A stretch of 64,000 bases of DNA from Polaromonas sp. AET17H-212 (GCF_002379085.1 NZ_NBZW01000005.1:1-64000), one strand, 5' to 3'; counted from the stretch's first letter, positions 37,726 to 47,409 are shown. The notes: generated by a model not told the origin, from the letters alone. Made by a program: numbers and translations.

Positions 37726-38517
37726 ATGCATGATTTTGCTTTTGTTTTTGCGGGTTTTGCCGTCGGTCTCGTGGTGGGGCTGACCGGCGTGGGCGGGGGC
37801 TCGCTCATGACACCCTTGCTGATCTTCTTTTTCGGCGTCAAGCCGCATCTGGCGATCGGCACCGACCTGCTGTTTGCCGCCTTCACCAAGCTGGGCGGCA
37901 CGGTTGGCCTGGCGCGAGCCCGGCTGGTGGACTGGAAAATTGTCGGCCAGACGGCGGCCGGCAGCATTCCGGCCTCGCTGGCCACGCTGTATGTGCTGCA
38001 TCTCGTCGGGCCGACCAGCCCGGCGGCCCAGGCCGTGATGACCACCACGCTGGGGGTGGCACTGTTGCTCACGGCGAGCGCCACGTTCTACAAGGCCGTT
38101 TATGGCAAGGCCGCACCGCGCCAGATCGCCCCGGATGCCCTGGCCGCGGCCACGCAGCCGCGCCACTGGGCCCTGCCGGTGCTGTTTGGCGCCGTGATTG
38201 GCAGCCTGGTGACCTTGACCTCGGTGGGCGCCGGCGCCATCGGGGTGATTGTGCTGATGCTGCTTTACCCGGCCCTGCCGCTGCCGCGCATCGTGGCCGC
38301 CGACATCGCCCATGCGGTTCCACTGACGCTGGTGGCCGGCTTCGGCCACGCGTCCATCGGCTCGGTCGACTGGCTGCTGCTGGCCAAACTGCTGGCCGGC
38401 TCGCTGCCCGGCATCTGGCTCGGCTCGCGCCTGGTCAACAGCACACCCGACCGCTGGATACGCTCCCTGCTTTCCGTGCTGCTGGCTTATGCCGGCGCCA
38501 AACTCATCGCCATCTGA
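37726..38517 (+). CDS. TauE/SafE-family sulfite exporter-like protein
   Basis: This 263-residue membrane protein has about eight spans and the family motif GLTGVGGGSLMTPLL, repeated in weaker form as LTSVGAGAIGVIVLML. TauE/SafE proteins move sulfite or organosulfonates. At the head of the cys operon it may import sulfate (CysZ-like) or export excess sulfite. The ATG at 37726 is preferred over a TTG three codons earlier. Confidence 0.88.
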   Translation: MHDFAFVFAGFAVGLVVGLTGVGGGSLMTPLLIFFFGVKPHLAIGTDLLFAAFTKLGGTVGLARARLVDWKIVGQTAAGSIPASLATLYVLHLVGPTSPAAQAVMTTTLGVALLLTASATFYKAVYGKAAPRQIAPDALAAATQPRHWALPVLFGAVIGSLVTLTSVGAGAIGVIVLMLLYPALPLPRIVAADIAHAVPLTLVAGFGHASIGSVDWLLLAKLLAGSLPGIWLGSRLVNSTPDRWIRSLLSVLLAYAGAKLIAI

Positions 38518-38554
38518 CCATCTGACCCTCCGAATCACCTGATCCCTGACCGCC

Positions 38555-40381
38555 ATGTACCAATACACCGAATTTGACCGCCAGTTTGTGAAAGCCCGCG
38601 CCAGCCAGTACCGCGACCAGCTGACCCGCTGGCAGTCCGGCCAGCTGGCCGAAGACGACTTCCGCCCGCTGCGCCTGCAAAACGGCTGGTATGTCCAGCG
38701 TTATGCGCCCATGCTGCGCGTCGCCGTGCCTTATGGCGAACTCTCGAGCGCCCAGGTGCGTGTGCTGGCGAAAATCGCCCGCGAATATGATCAGCCGAAT
38801 GCCGCGCTGTTCAATGACGCGCAGGCGGCCCAGGACAAGCTCGGTCCGGTCAACCTCAAAAGCGGCCTGTCGGTGGCCTCCAAGCTGACCGCCGGCTATG
38901 CCCACTTCACGACGCGCCAGAACATCCAGTACAACTGGATTCCGCTGGACAAATCGGCCGACGTGATGGACCTGCTGGCCAGCGTCAACATGCACGGCAT
39001 CCAGACCAGCGGCAACTGCATACGCAACATCACCAGCGACGAACGTGCCGGCATCGCGGTCGACGAAATCGCCGACCCGCGGCCCTTTGGTGAAATCCTG
39101 CGCCAGTGGAGCACGCTGCACCCCGAGTTCGCCTTCCTGCCGCGCAAGTTCAAGATCGCCATCAGCGGCGCCAAAGAAGACCGGGCCGCCACGGCGTGGC
39201 ACGACGTTGGCCTGCACCTGGTCCGCAACGCTGAAGGCGAGCTGGGCTTCAAGGTGCTGGTCGGCGGCGGCATGGGTCGCACGCCCATCATTGCCAGCGT
39301 GATCCGCGAGTTCCTGCCGTGGCACCAGATCATGAATTACATCGAGGCCATCGTGCGCGTGTACAACCGTTATGGCCGGCGCGACAACATGTACAAGGCG
39401 CGCATCAAGATCCTGGTGAAGGCCGAGGGCCAGAAGTACATCGACGACGTGGAAGCCGAGTACCTGCAGATCATGGAGCACGACGGCGGCCCGCACACCA
39501 TCACGCAGGCCGAGCTGGACCGCGTGACGGCTTCCTTTGTGCCACCCACGCTCCAGTGCGACCGCAAGAGTGCCGATGCGAAGATTGCCAACATCCTGCG
39601 CGCTGCCGCCGAGGACGACATCGAGTTCGGCCGCTGGCTCAAGCAGAACGTGGCGCCGCACCAGAACCCCGACCTGCGCGCCGTGACCCTGTCCTTCAAG
39701 CGCCTGGGCCAGGCGCCCGGCGATGCGACGGCCGACCAGCTCGACGTGGCGGCCGACCTGGCCGACCGCTTCAGCGCCGGCGAAGTGCGTGTCACGCACG
39801 ACCAAAACCTGCTGCTGCCCTGGGTGCGCTGCGACGAGCTGCCCGAACTCTGGCGCGCCGCGCGCAAGTCCGGCTTTGCGCGCCCCAACATCCGCCTGCT
39901 GACCGACATGATCGCCTGCCCCGGCGGCGACTTCTGCTCGCTGGCCAACGCACGCTCCATCCCGATTGCCGAGGCGATCACCGAGCGTTACCAGGACATG
40001 GACGAGCTGCACGACCTGGGCGAGATCGACCTGCACATCAGCGGCTGCATCAACTCCTGCGGCCACCACCACAGCGGCCACATCGGCATCCTGGGCGTGG
40101 ACAAGGACGGCAAGGAGTGGTACCAGGTCACGCTGGGCGGCTCGGACGGCTCCACGCTGAGCGGCGCACCGGTGCCCGGCAAGGTCGTCGGCCCCTCGTT
40201 TTCCGCCGCCGAAGTGCCGGAAGTGATTGAGGCCGTGCTCGACACCTACCGGCGCGAGCGCGCGGCCGGCGAAACCTTTATCGCCACCTTGCGCCGTGTC
40301 GGCATCGACCCATTCAAGCTGGCTGCCAATAGCGCACGTTTTGCAGCCACACCCGCCACCGCTGCGGTTGCGGCTGCCTGA
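38555..40381 (+). CDS. cysI: Sulfite reductase hemoprotein CysI-type
   Basis: This 608-residue siroheme-4Fe4S reductase converts sulfite to sulfide. The cluster cysteines are in ACPGGDFCSLA (C-x5-C) and GCINSCGHHH (C-x3-C). Siroheme-binding arginines lie in HFTTRQNIQ. No CysJ flavoprotein is encoded nearby; the ferredoxin and reductase genes after cysN may provide electrons. The alternative, a nitrite reductase, is unlikely given the sulfur genes around it. Confidence 0.93.
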   Translation: MYQYTEFDRQFVKARASQYRDQLTRWQSGQLAEDDFRPLRLQNGWYVQRYAPMLRVAVPYGELSSAQVRVLAKIAREYDQPNAALFNDAQAAQDKLGPVNLKSGLSVASKLTAGYAHFTTRQNIQYNWIPLDKSADVMDLLASVNMHGIQTSGNCIRNITSDERAGIAVDEIADPRPFGEILRQWSTLHPEFAFLPRKFKIAISGAKEDRAATAWHDVGLHLVRNAEGELGFKVLVGGGMGRTPIIASVIREFLPWHQIMNYIEAIVRVYNRYGRRDNMYKARIKILVKAEGQKYIDDVEAEYLQIMEHDGGPHTITQAELDRVTASFVPPTLQCDRKSADAKIANILRAAAEDDIEFGRWLKQNVAPHQNPDLRAVTLSFKRLGQAPGDATADQLDVAADLADRFSAGEVRVTHDQNLLLPWVRCDELPELWRAARKSGFARPNIRLLTDMIACPGGDFCSLANARSIPIAEAITERYQDMDELHDLGEIDLHISGCINSCGHHHSGHIGILGVDKDGKEWYQVTLGGSDGSTLSGAPVPGKVVGPSFSAAEVPEVIEAVLDTYRRERAAGETFIATLRRVGIDPFKLAANSARFAATPATAAVAAA

Positions 40382-40390
40382 GGAGAACCC

Positions 40391-40801
40391 ATGAAACTTT
40401 TGCCATTGACCGACCACACCCCGGCAGGCGCCGAAGACCGCACGGTGCTTGCGCTGCCCAACGACGCCGACCCGCTGCAGGCCCCGCTGGAAGGCGTGAC
40501 CCGCATCGACCTGCACTTTCCGAAGTTCACCGACGGCCGCGCCTTCAGCCAGGCCTTTTTGCTGCGCCGCCGGCGCGGCTTTGAGGGCGAGATCCGCGCC
40601 ACCGGCGACGTGCTGGCCGACCAGCTCGCACAGATGGAGCGCAGCGGCTTTGACGTCGCCGTGCTGCGCGCCGGCCAGGACATGGCCACGGCCCAACGCG
40701 TGCTGGCCAGCTACCCCGGTTACGGTGTCGGCAAATACCAGGGCGACGCCGTCGATGTGCAACCCCACTTCAAGGAATCAAAGGAAGGGGCTGCGGCGTG
40801 A
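40391..40801 (+). CDS. DUF934 protein of the cys operon
   Basis: This 136-residue DUF934 protein contains IDLHFPKFTDGRAFSQAFLLR and GEIRATGDVLADQLAQMERSGFD. The family is found between cysI and cysH in many proteobacteria and is described as a probable oxidoreductase accessory for sulfite reduction; no activity is proven. GAGGAGAACCC precedes the ATG. It overlaps cysH by four bases. Confidence 0.9.
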   Translation: MKLLPLTDHTPAGAEDRTVLALPNDADPLQAPLEGVTRIDLHFPKFTDGRAFSQAFLLRRRRGFEGEIRATGDVLADQLAQMERSGFDVAVLRAGQDMATAQRVLASYPGYGVGKYQGDAVDVQPHFKESKEGAAA

Positions 40802-41427
40802 ACACCATGAACCTGGATCTTGCCAACATCAACGCAGAACTCGGCCGCAATGCACAGGGCCTGGTGGACTGGGCCGTGGGACTGGGCCGGCCAGCCATCG
40901 TCACCACCAATTTCCGCCCCTTCGAGGCGGTGATACTGCACATGGTGACGCGCGCCAACCCGAAAGTTCCGGTGGTCTGGATGGACAACGGCTACAACAC
41001 CGAGGCCACCTACCGCTTCGCCGACGAAGTGACGAAGTTGCTCAAGCTGGACCTGCACATCTATCTGCCGCGCCGCTCGCGTGCGCACCGCGAGGCCGTG
41101 GAAGGCCCGACCCCGGCGCTGAACGATCCGCGCCATGCAGCCTTCACTGAAGAAGTGAAACTCGAGCCCTTTGCCCGCGCCCTGCGCGAAACAGCGCCCC
41201 ATGTCTGGTTCACCGCCTTGCGCGCCACCGATACCGCCGTGCGCGCCCAGATGGATGCGGTCAGCGTCAATCCGGACGGGCTGATCAAGGTCGCGCCGCT
41301 CCTGCACTGGTCGTCCAAGGACCTTTACCAGTACTGTGAGATCCACGGCCTGCCCAACAACTTCGACTACATGGACCCCACCAAGGGCGAGGACAACCGC
41401 GAATGCGGCTTGCACCTCGCGCACTGA
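40798..41427 (+). CDS. cysH: Phosphoadenylyl- or adenylyl-sulfate reductase CysH
   Basis: This 209-residue protein reduces activated sulfate to sulfite with thioredoxin. The active-site cysteine is in the C-terminal RECGLHLAH. The two cysteine pairs that bind the 4Fe4S cluster in bacterial APS reductases are absent, so the sequence looks PAPS-type. However, no APS kinase (cysC) is present in the operon and CysN is not fused to one. It is short relative to E. coli CysH (244). Confidence 0.9.
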   Translation: MNTMNLDLANINAELGRNAQGLVDWAVGLGRPAIVTTNFRPFEAVILHMVTRANPKVPVVWMDNGYNTEATYRFADEVTKLLKLDLHIYLPRRSRAHREAVEGPTPALNDPRHAAFTEEVKLEPFARALRETAPHVWFTALRATDTAVRAQMDAVSVNPDGLIKVAPLLHWSSKDLYQYCEIHGLPNNFDYMDPTKGEDNRECGLHLAH

Positions 41428-41460
41428 CGGCCCTCCCTCCATGCTCCCCACCGCTGACCT

Positions 41461-42417
41461 ATGAACGCCCGCTCACCATCCAATCTGCTGCCAGCCGACC
41501 CGGCGCCCTCCATCGCGCGGCTGTCCAACGCCCACCTCGACGCGCTCGAGGAAGAAACGATTTTCATCCTGCGCGAGGTGGCTGCCGCCTTCGAGCGCCC
41601 GGCCCTGCTGTTTTCGGGCGGCAAGGACTCGCTGGTCATGCTCAAGTGCGCCGAGAAGGCCTTCGGCGTGGGCCGCATTCCCTATCCGCTGCTGATGATT
41701 GACACCGGCCACAACTTCCATGAGGTGACCGACTTCCGCGACCTGCGCGCGAAGGAGCTGGGCGCCGAGCTGATCGTGCGCAACGTGGAAGACTCGATGA
41801 AACGCGGCACAGTGCGCCTGGCGCATCCCGGCGAGTCGCGCAATGTGCACCAGTCGGTGACCTTGCTCGAAGCCATCGACGAGTTCCGCTTCGATGCGCT
41901 GATCGGCGGCGCGCGCCGCGACGAGGAGAAAGCCCGCGCCAAGGAGCGCATCTTCTCGCACCGCGACAGCTTCGGCCAGTGGCAGCCCAAGGCCCAGCGG
42001 CCCGAGCTCTGGACGCTGTTCAACACCCGGCTGCAGCCCGGCGAACACTTCCGCGTGTTCCCGATCTCCAACTGGACCGAACTCGACGTGTGGCAATACA
42101 TCGAACGCGAAGCCATCGCCCTGCCCTCGCTGTACTACGCGCACCAGCGCAAGGTGGTCGAGCGCAAGGGCCTCTTGGTCCCGGTGACCGAGCTGACGCC
42201 GGCGCGCGAGGGCGAGCAAGTGGTCGAGAAAACCGTGCGTTTCCGCACCGTGGGCGACATCACCTGCACCTGCCCGGTGGACAGTCCGGCCGCCACCGCC
42301 GCCGAGATCGTGATCGAGACCCTGGCCGCCGACGTGAGCGAACGCGGCGCCACACGCATGGACGACAAAACCTCCGACGCTTCGATGGAAAAGCGCAAGA
42401 AAGACGGGTACTTCTGA
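41461..42417 (+). CDS. cysD: Sulfate adenylyltransferase subunit 2
   Basis: This 318-residue subunit forms APS from sulfate and ATP. The PP-loop is LLFSGGKDSLVML, followed by PLLMIDTGHNFHEVTDFRD. It partners with the GTPase CysN, whose ATG overlaps the cysD stop by one base (TGATG). It is 33 bases after cysH. Confidence 0.96.
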   Translation: MNARSPSNLLPADPAPSIARLSNAHLDALEEETIFILREVAAAFERPALLFSGGKDSLVMLKCAEKAFGVGRIPYPLLMIDTGHNFHEVTDFRDLRAKELGAELIVRNVEDSMKRGTVRLAHPGESRNVHQSVTLLEAIDEFRFDALIGGARRDEEKARAKERIFSHRDSFGQWQPKAQRPELWTLFNTRLQPGEHFRVFPISNWTELDVWQYIEREAIALPSLYYAHQRKVVERKGLLVPVTELTPAREGEQVVEKTVRFRTVGDITCTCPVDSPAATAAEIVIETLAADVSERGATRMDDKTSDASMEKRKKDGYF

Positions 42418-43730
42418 TGAGCACTGCTGATTTGATAGCTGATAGCGCAGAGCTGACGGGCGCTACAGGCCAAAATGACCTTAAATCCGCGCTGAAGTTC
42501 ATCACCTGCGGTTCGGTCGATGACGGCAAGAGCACGCTGATCGGCCGCCTGCTGGTGGACAGCAAAGCCGTGCTGCAGGACCACCTGGCCGGTGTGCAGC
42601 GCGGCGGCGAAACCGACCTGGCCCTGCTGACCGACGGCCTGTCGGCCGAACGCGAGCAGGGCATCACCATCGACGTGGCCTACCGCTACTTCGCCACCGA
42701 GAACCGCAAGTTCATCATCGGCGACGCGCCCGGCCATGAGCAGTACACCCGCAACATGGTCACGGCCGCGTCAAGCGCCGACGCCGCCGTGGTGCTGGTC
42801 GATGCGACCAAGCTGGACTGGAAAAACCCGTCCATGGAACTGCTGCCGCAAACGCGGCGCCACTCGCTGCTGGTCAACCTGCTGCGGGTGCCTTCTATCG
42901 TGTTCACGGTCAACAAGCTCGACGCCGTGGAAGATCCCACACTGGCCTTCAACAACATCAGCGCGGCGCTGACGGCCTTCGCGCAGGCTGCGCAGATCCC
43001 GGTCCGGGCCATCGTGCCCATTTCCGCGCTCAAGGGCCACAACGTGGTGGACGCCAGCCCCGGCTGGTGCGGCTATGAAGGCCTGTCGCTGCTGCAGCTG
43101 CTGGAGCACCTGCCATCCACCCCGGCCGAAAGCACCGAGGCTTTTGCCTTCCCGGTGCAATGGGTCGAGAAATTTTCTTCATCCTCGGACACCTCGCAGG
43201 GCCGCCGCGTCTTCTGGGGCCGGGTGGCCACCGGCGGCGTGCAGCCGGGCCAGACCGTCACCGTGCTGCCCAGCGGACAAACCGCCGTGGTGGCCCAGGT
43301 GCTGGACCACACCCGCCAGCCCAAGTCCATTCTGGCCGGCCACAGCGCCGGCATTGTGCTGGACCGGGAAGTCGACGTGTCGCGCGGCGACTGGCTGCTG
43401 GCGGCCAACACCTTTGAGCCCACGCGTGAACTGTCGGTCACCATCGCCTGGATGGACGACGAACCGCTGGTTGCCGGACGGGTCTACTGGGCGCTGCACG
43501 GCCACCGCTGGGTCAAGGCCAAGGTCAAACGCATCGTCCACAAGCTCGACGTCAACACCCTGGCCGAGGAAGACGCCAGCGAGTTGCCGCCCAACGCCAT
43601 CGGCCACATCGAGCTGAGCCTGCAGGCCCCGCTGGCCACCCTGCCTTACGCCCGCTCGCGGGTCCTGGGCTCGCTGGTGCTGGTGGACACGGCATCGAAC
43701 AAGACCTCGGGCGCCGCGCTGATCCTTTGA
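42417..43730 (+). CDS. cysN: Sulfate adenylyltransferase subunit 1 (GTPase)
   Basis: This 437-residue GTPase subunit couples GTP hydrolysis to APS synthesis. G1 is GSVDDGKSTLIGRLL, G3 is DAPGHEQYTRNM and G4 is VNKLD. There is no C-terminal CysC kinase domain. The first about 21 residues (ADLIADSAELTGATGQND) come from a dispersed 55-bp repeat; conserved CysN sequence begins just after, at LKFITCG. The start codon lies just before the repeat. Confidence 0.94.
   Translation: MSTADLIADSAELTGATGQNDLKSALKFITCGSVDDGKSTLIGRLLVDSKAVLQDHLAGVQRGGETDLALLTDGLSAEREQGITIDVAYRYFATENRKFIIGDAPGHEQYTRNMVTAASSADAAVVLVDATKLDWKNPSMELLPQTRRHSLLVNLLRVPSIVFTVNKLDAVEDPTLAFNNISAALTAFAQAAQIPVRAIVPISALKGHNVVDASPGWCGYEGLSLLQLLEHLPSTPAESTEAFAFPVQWVEKFSSSSDTSQGRRVFWGRVATGGVQPGQTVTVLPSGQTAVVAQVLDHTRQPKSILAGHSAGIVLDREVDVSRGDWLLAANTFEPTRELSVTIAWMDDEPLVAGRVYWALHGHRWVKAKVKRIVHKLDVNTLAEEDASELPPNAIGHIELSLQAPLATLPYARSRVLGSLVLVDTASNKTSGAALIL
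42425..42478 (+). repeat. Dispersed 55-bp repeat, N-terminal codons of cysN
   Basis: The sequence runs TGCTGATTTGATAGCTGATA, then GCGCAG, then GGGCGCTACAGGCCAAAATGA. It is in the same strand and frame as the FemAB-like gene copy and the first imuB copy. Confidence 0.85.
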
Positions 43731-43820
43731 TCAGGATCAGCCCCGATCTGGCACCCGACTTAACCCTGCTCACGGAATCCTCTTAAAATTGAGGGTTTCC
43801 ACCGATCCCGCAAGAACAAC

Positions 43821-44150
43821 ATGACTCACATCGTTACCGAATCCTGCATCCGCTGCAAATACACCGACTGTGTGGATGTCTGTCCCGTGGACTGCTTCCG
43901 CGAAGGCCCCAACATGCTGGTGATCGATCCGGACGAGTGCATCGATTGCGCGGTCTGCATCCCCGAGTGCCCGGTCAACGCGATTTATGCCGAAGAAGAC
44001 GTGCCGGCCGATCAGGTCGCCTTCATCAAGCTCAACGTCGAGCTGAGCAATGCGCCGGGCTGGAAAAGCATCACCAAGCGCAAGGAAGCCTTGCCCGATG
44101 CCGAAGAGTGGAAAGACGTCACCAGCAAACTGGACCAGCTGATTCGCTGA
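43821..44150 (+). CDS. fdxA: 7Fe ferredoxin FdxA
   Basis: This 109-residue ferredoxin has cluster motifs in [17 protein letters not shown] (3Fe4S and first part of 4Fe4S) and [15 protein letters not shown] (4Fe4S). The C-terminal extension is typical of FdxA. It is a low-potential electron carrier and lies between cysN and a ferredoxin-NADP reductase gene. Confidence 0.94.
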   Translation: MTHIVTESCIRCKYTDCVDVCPVDCFREGPNMLVIDPDECIDCAVCIPECPVNAIYAEEDVPADQVAFIKLNVELSNAPGWKSITKRKEALPDAEEWKDVTSKLDQLIR

Positions 44151-44216
44151 GACGCATTCAATCGCAGGGCTTTGCGTCTGCCCGCCTTCTCCAAATTGCA
44201 ACCCGAAAAAAGCCCC

Positions 44217-45317
44217 ATGGAACCTCAACTGAACCAGGAAGTGATCAACACGGCTGCCGCGCACGACGGCCCGATAGAGACCGATGCGGTCATCGTTGGC
44301 GCGGGCCCGGTCGGGCTGTTCCAGGTGTTTGAACTCGGCCTGCTGGAAATCAAGGCCCATGTCATCGACTCGCTGGCCTACCCTGGCGGCCAGTGCATCG
44401 AGCTCTACCCGGACAAGCCGATTTACGACATTCCCGCCGTGCCCATGTGCACCGGCAAGGAACTGACCGACTCCCTGCTCAAGCAGATCGAGCCCTTTGG
44501 CGCGACTTTCCACTTCGGCCAGGAAGTCAGCACCGTCGAAAAACAGGACGACGGCCGCTTTTTCGTCCAGACCTCCAAAGGCACGCAGTTCCTGACCAAA
44601 ACCATTTTCATTGCGGCCGGTGTGGGGGCTTTCCAGCCGCGCCTGCTGAAGGTCGACGGCCTCGAGAAGTTTGACAACACGCAGCTGTTTTACCGCGTCA
44701 AGTCGCCGGCTGACTTTGCCGGCAAGAACCTGGTGATCGTCGGCGGCGGCGACTCCGCGCTCGACTGGGCGCTCAACTTCGCCAAGGAAGGCCCGAACAA
44801 GGCCGAAAGCGTGATCCTGATCCATCGCCGCGACGGTTTCAAGGCCGCACCGGCCAGCGTGGCGAAGATGAGGGAGCTGTGCGACAACTACGAGATGCAG
44901 TTCATCGTCGGCCAGGTCACCGGCTACGAGGAGAAAGACGGCAAGCTCACCGGCGCCAAGGTCACCGGTGCCGACGGCGTCACCCGCGTGGTACCGCTCG
45001 ACGTGATGCTGGTCTTCTTCGGCCTGTCGCCCAAGCTCGGGCCGATTGCCGAGTGGGGCCTGGACATCGAGCGCAAGCAGCTCAAGGTCGACACCGAAAA
45101 ATTCTCGACCAATGTGCCCGGCATCTTTGCGGTCGGCGACATCAACACCTACCCCGGCAAGAAAAAGCTGATCCTCAGCGGCTTTCATGAATGCGCACTG
45201 GCCGCTTTCGGCGCGGCGCCCTTCATCTTTCCGGACAAGAAGATCCACCTGCAATACACCACCACCAGCCCGAAACTGCACAAGGTGCTCGGGGTGGAGA
45301 CGCCCGTCTTCGACTGA
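44217..45317 (+). CDS. Thioredoxin-reductase-like ferredoxin-NADP reductase
   Basis: This 366-residue flavoprotein resembles the TrxR-like FNR group. FAD binding is at [17 protein letters not shown] binding at [14 protein letters not shown]. The CxxC redox pair of thioredoxin reductases is absent, which separates it from that family. It probably reduces FdxA encoded 67 bases upstream. The ATG at 44217 is chosen over an earlier TTG. Confidence 0.9.
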   Translation: MEPQLNQEVINTAAAHDGPIETDAVIVGAGPVGLFQVFELGLLEIKAHVIDSLAYPGGQCIELYPDKPIYDIPAVPMCTGKELTDSLLKQIEPFGATFHFGQEVSTVEKQDDGRFFVQTSKGTQFLTKTIFIAAGVGAFQPRLLKVDGLEKFDNTQLFYRVKSPADFAGKNLVIVGGGDSALDWALNFAKEGPNKAESVILIHRRDGFKAAPASVAKMRELCDNYEMQFIVGQVTGYEEKDGKLTGAKVTGADGVTRVVPLDVMLVFFGLSPKLGPIAEWGLDIERKQLKVDTEKFSTNVPGIFAVGDINTYPGKKKLILSGFHECALAAFGAAPFIFPDKKIHLQYTTTSPKLHKVLGVETPVFD

Positions 45318-45341
45318 ACACCGGGTCAAACCCCGCTGCCA

Positions 45342-45366
45342 GGCCCGCCATGTGCGGGCCTTTTCT
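45342..45366 (+). terminator. Intrinsic terminator after FNR
   Basis: GGCCCGC and GCGGGCC form a 7-bp stem around CATGT, followed by TTTTCT. It ends the fdxA-FNR transcript. Confidence 0.8.
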
Positions 45367-45397
45367 CTGGGGCCTACCGCAGTTCCATCGCCGTCAT

Positions 45398-46261
45398 TCA
45401 GTCCCGCGGCTTGAGCGGCTTCAAGGGCTTGAGCCGCATGGCCAGGGGCGCATGCCCGTGGTTCAGCGGCCCGCTGCCGGCGCCGGTTTTCACCCTGGCG
45501 CCGGCCAGCAGTGCCGCACGCACATAGGCCCGCGCCATTTCCACGGCTTCCTGCAAGGGCTGCCCCAATGCCAGTCCGGCCGCAATGGCAGAAGAAAGCG
45601 TGCAGCCCGTCCCATGCGTGTTGGCACTGTGAATGCGCGGTGCATGCATCCAGTGTCTTTCGCCCGCGGCCGTCAGCAGCAGATCCATGACCGTGTCGCC
45701 CGGCAAATGCCCGCCCTTGAGCAGCACCGCGCGTGCGCCCCTTGCCAGCAGCTCGTGCGCGGCCGTTTCCATGTCATCCGCATTGTTCAGGGGCCGGCCG
45801 ACCAGCAGGGCGGCCTCGTCCAGGTTGGGCGTGACCAGCACCGCGCGCGGAAACAGCTCACGCACCAGGACCTCAATGGCCGGGTTGTCGATCAGCACCG
45901 CGCCGCTGGTGGCCACCATCACCGGATCGAGCACGATTTTCTCGAGCGCATGGCGGTCAATGGCCTCGGCCACGGCCAGCACAATCTCGGGTGAATGCAG
46001 CATGCCGATCTTCACGGCATCCACACCGATGTCCTCGACCACCGCATCGATCTGGTCGCGCAGCATGGCCGGCGGCACGCCATGAATGGCCCGCACGCCC
46101 TGGGTGTTCTGCGCCGTCAGCGCGGTGATGGCCGTCATGCCGTAACAGCCGAGCGCGGCAAAAGTCTTCAGGTCCGCCTGGATGCCCGCCCCGCCGCCGC
46201 TGTCCGACCCCGCGATGGACAACACGCGCGGGTACTCGAATTCAAAAGTGTCATTACTCAT
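45398..46261 (-). CDS. thiD: Hydroxymethylpyrimidine (phosphate) kinase ThiD
   Basis: This 287-residue kinase phosphorylates HMP and HMP-P for thiamine synthesis. GSDSGGGAGIQADLKTFAAL is the signature, and NTHGTGCTLSSAIAAGLA near the end is the ribokinase-fold anion hole. No ThiE domain is fused. I see no TPP riboswitch upstream. It is convergent with the FNR gene. Confidence 0.95.
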   Translation of the reverse strand: MSNDTFEFEYPRVLSIAGSDSGGGAGIQADLKTFAALGCYGMTAITALTAQNTQGVRAIHGVPPAMLRDQIDAVVEDIGVDAVKIGMLHSPEIVLAVAEAIDRHALEKIVLDPVMVATSGAVLIDNPAIEVLVRELFPRAVLVTPNLDEAALLVGRPLNNADDMETAAHELLARGARAVLLKGGHLPGDTVMDLLLTAAGERHWMHAPRIHSANTHGTGCTLSSAIAAGLALGQPLQEAVEMARAYVRAALLAGARVKTGAGSGPLNHGHAPLAMRLKPLKPLKPRD

Positions 46262-46409
46262 GGAGAAAAGTGTTTCCCGGTGGTTCAGGCCCTGCGAAGG
46301 CGATGCCGGATTATCGGGGAAGCCGCTTGGCGCCTTGCGCGCCGGGGATCAGCGCCTGAATTCTCGGCCCCGAGTTCAATCCCGAGCCAGAAGTCCGAAA
46401 AAGTCAGGC

Positions 46410-46415
46410 TATAAT
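46410..46415 (+). promoter_or_regulatory. -10 box of tRNA-Asn
   Basis: TATAAT lies 13 bases upstream of the mature tRNA 5' end. I do not see a good -35 hexamer at the usual spacing. Confidence 0.65.
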
Positions 46416-46427
46416 CTTAGGCTGTAT

Positions 46428-46503
46428 TCCTCAATAGCTCAGTTGGTAGAGCGCCGGACTGTTAATCCGTAGGTCCCTGGTTCGAGCCCAGGTTGAGGAG
46501 CCA
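46428..46503 (+). tRNA. tRNA-Asn (GTT)
   Basis: The acceptor stem TCCTCAA pairs with TTGAGGA, the D arm has AGCTCAGTTGG, and the T arm holds GGTTCGAGCCC. The anticodon GTT is at 46461-46463. CCA is encoded at the 3' end. The total is 76 bases. Confidence 0.97.
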
Positions 46504-46512
46504 AGATTTGAA

Positions 46513-46545
46513 GCCTGGACGTGCACAACGTCCAGGCTTTTTTCG
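46513..46545 (+). terminator. Terminator of tRNA-Asn
   Basis: GCCTGGACG and CGTCCAGGC form a 9-bp stem followed by TTTTTT. Confidence 0.9.
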
Positions 46546-46635
46546 TTGGCGGGGTTACCATTTGCGGGTGCTGTCCATGCGCCGCCGGCGCATGCGCTCA
46601 GCACGCCAGCCACACCCTTGCCTCACACCCCTGCC

Positions 46636-47409
46636 ATGCGCAAGTCACCCCACCCCCTGCCCTGGCTGGATGCGGACGAACCCTTTCCGTTGGTGGAAAC
46701 GGCGTGGGCCGAAGGCGACCCGGCGCCCGGCCTGCTGGCCGCGGGTCGCTCGCTCGATGTGGCGACCTTGCAGCAGGCCTATGCGCTGGGCATCTTCCCG
46801 TGGTTCGGGGTCGGCCAGCCCATCCTGTGGTGGAGCCCCGACCCGCGCATGGTGCTGCGTCCCGAAAACTTCAAGCTGCACCGCTCGTTGCGCAAGAGCC
46901 TGCTGCGTTTCATCGGTGCCGCCGGTCATGAGATCCGTTTTGACACGGCTTTTGCGCAGGTGATCCACGCCTGTGCCAGCACGCCACGCGACGGCCAGCC
47001 GGGCACCTGGATCGTGCCGGACATGGTCAAGGCCTACACCGCCCTGCACCGCGCCGGCCACGCCCACAGCGTGGAAACCTGGGTGAACGGCCGGCTTGTC
47101 GGCGGGTTGTACTGCGTCAACCTGGGCGGCATGGTGTTTGGCGAGTCGATGTTTGCCCACCAGACCGACGCGTCCAAGACGGCCCTGGCGGCGCTGGTGG
47201 CGTTCTGCCGGGCCAAGGGCCTGCCCCTGATCGACTGCCAGCAAAATACGCGGCACCTGGCCTCGCTCGGCGCGGCGGAAATTTCCCGCGCGGAATTTGT
47301 CGCGCAGGTGGCCACCCTGGTGACCCAGGCTTCGCCCTGCTGGGAGTTTGACGCCCTATACTGGCAGCAGCTATTGACGGCCAGACCGCAGAACGACCTG
47401 ACGACGTGA
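46636..47409 (+). CDS. aat: Leucyl/phenylalanyl-tRNA-protein transferase
   Basis: This 257-residue enzyme adds Leu or Phe to proteins with N-terminal Arg or Lys, marking them for ClpS/ClpAP degradation. [22 protein letters not shown] and [12 protein letters not shown] are conserved. The start is 46636; longer frames upstream overlap the tRNA terminator. Its stop overlaps the GTG start of bpt by four bases. Confidence 0.95.
   Translation: MRKSPHPLPWLDADEPFPLVETAWAEGDPAPGLLAAGRSLDVATLQQAYALGIFPWFGVGQPILWWSPDPRMVLRPENFKLHRSLRKSLLRFIGAAGHEIRFDTAFAQVIHACASTPRDGQPGTWIVPDMVKAYTALHRAGHAHSVETWVNGRLVGGLYCVNLGGMVFGESMFAHQTDASKTALAALVAFCRAKGLPLIDCQQNTRHLASLGAAEISRAEFVAQVATLVTQASPCWEFDALYWQQLLTARPQNDLTT

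Noticed and set aside
45398..46427. TPP riboswitch near thiD
   Set aside because: I looked for the CTGAGA and conserved core elements upstream of thiD and did not find them.
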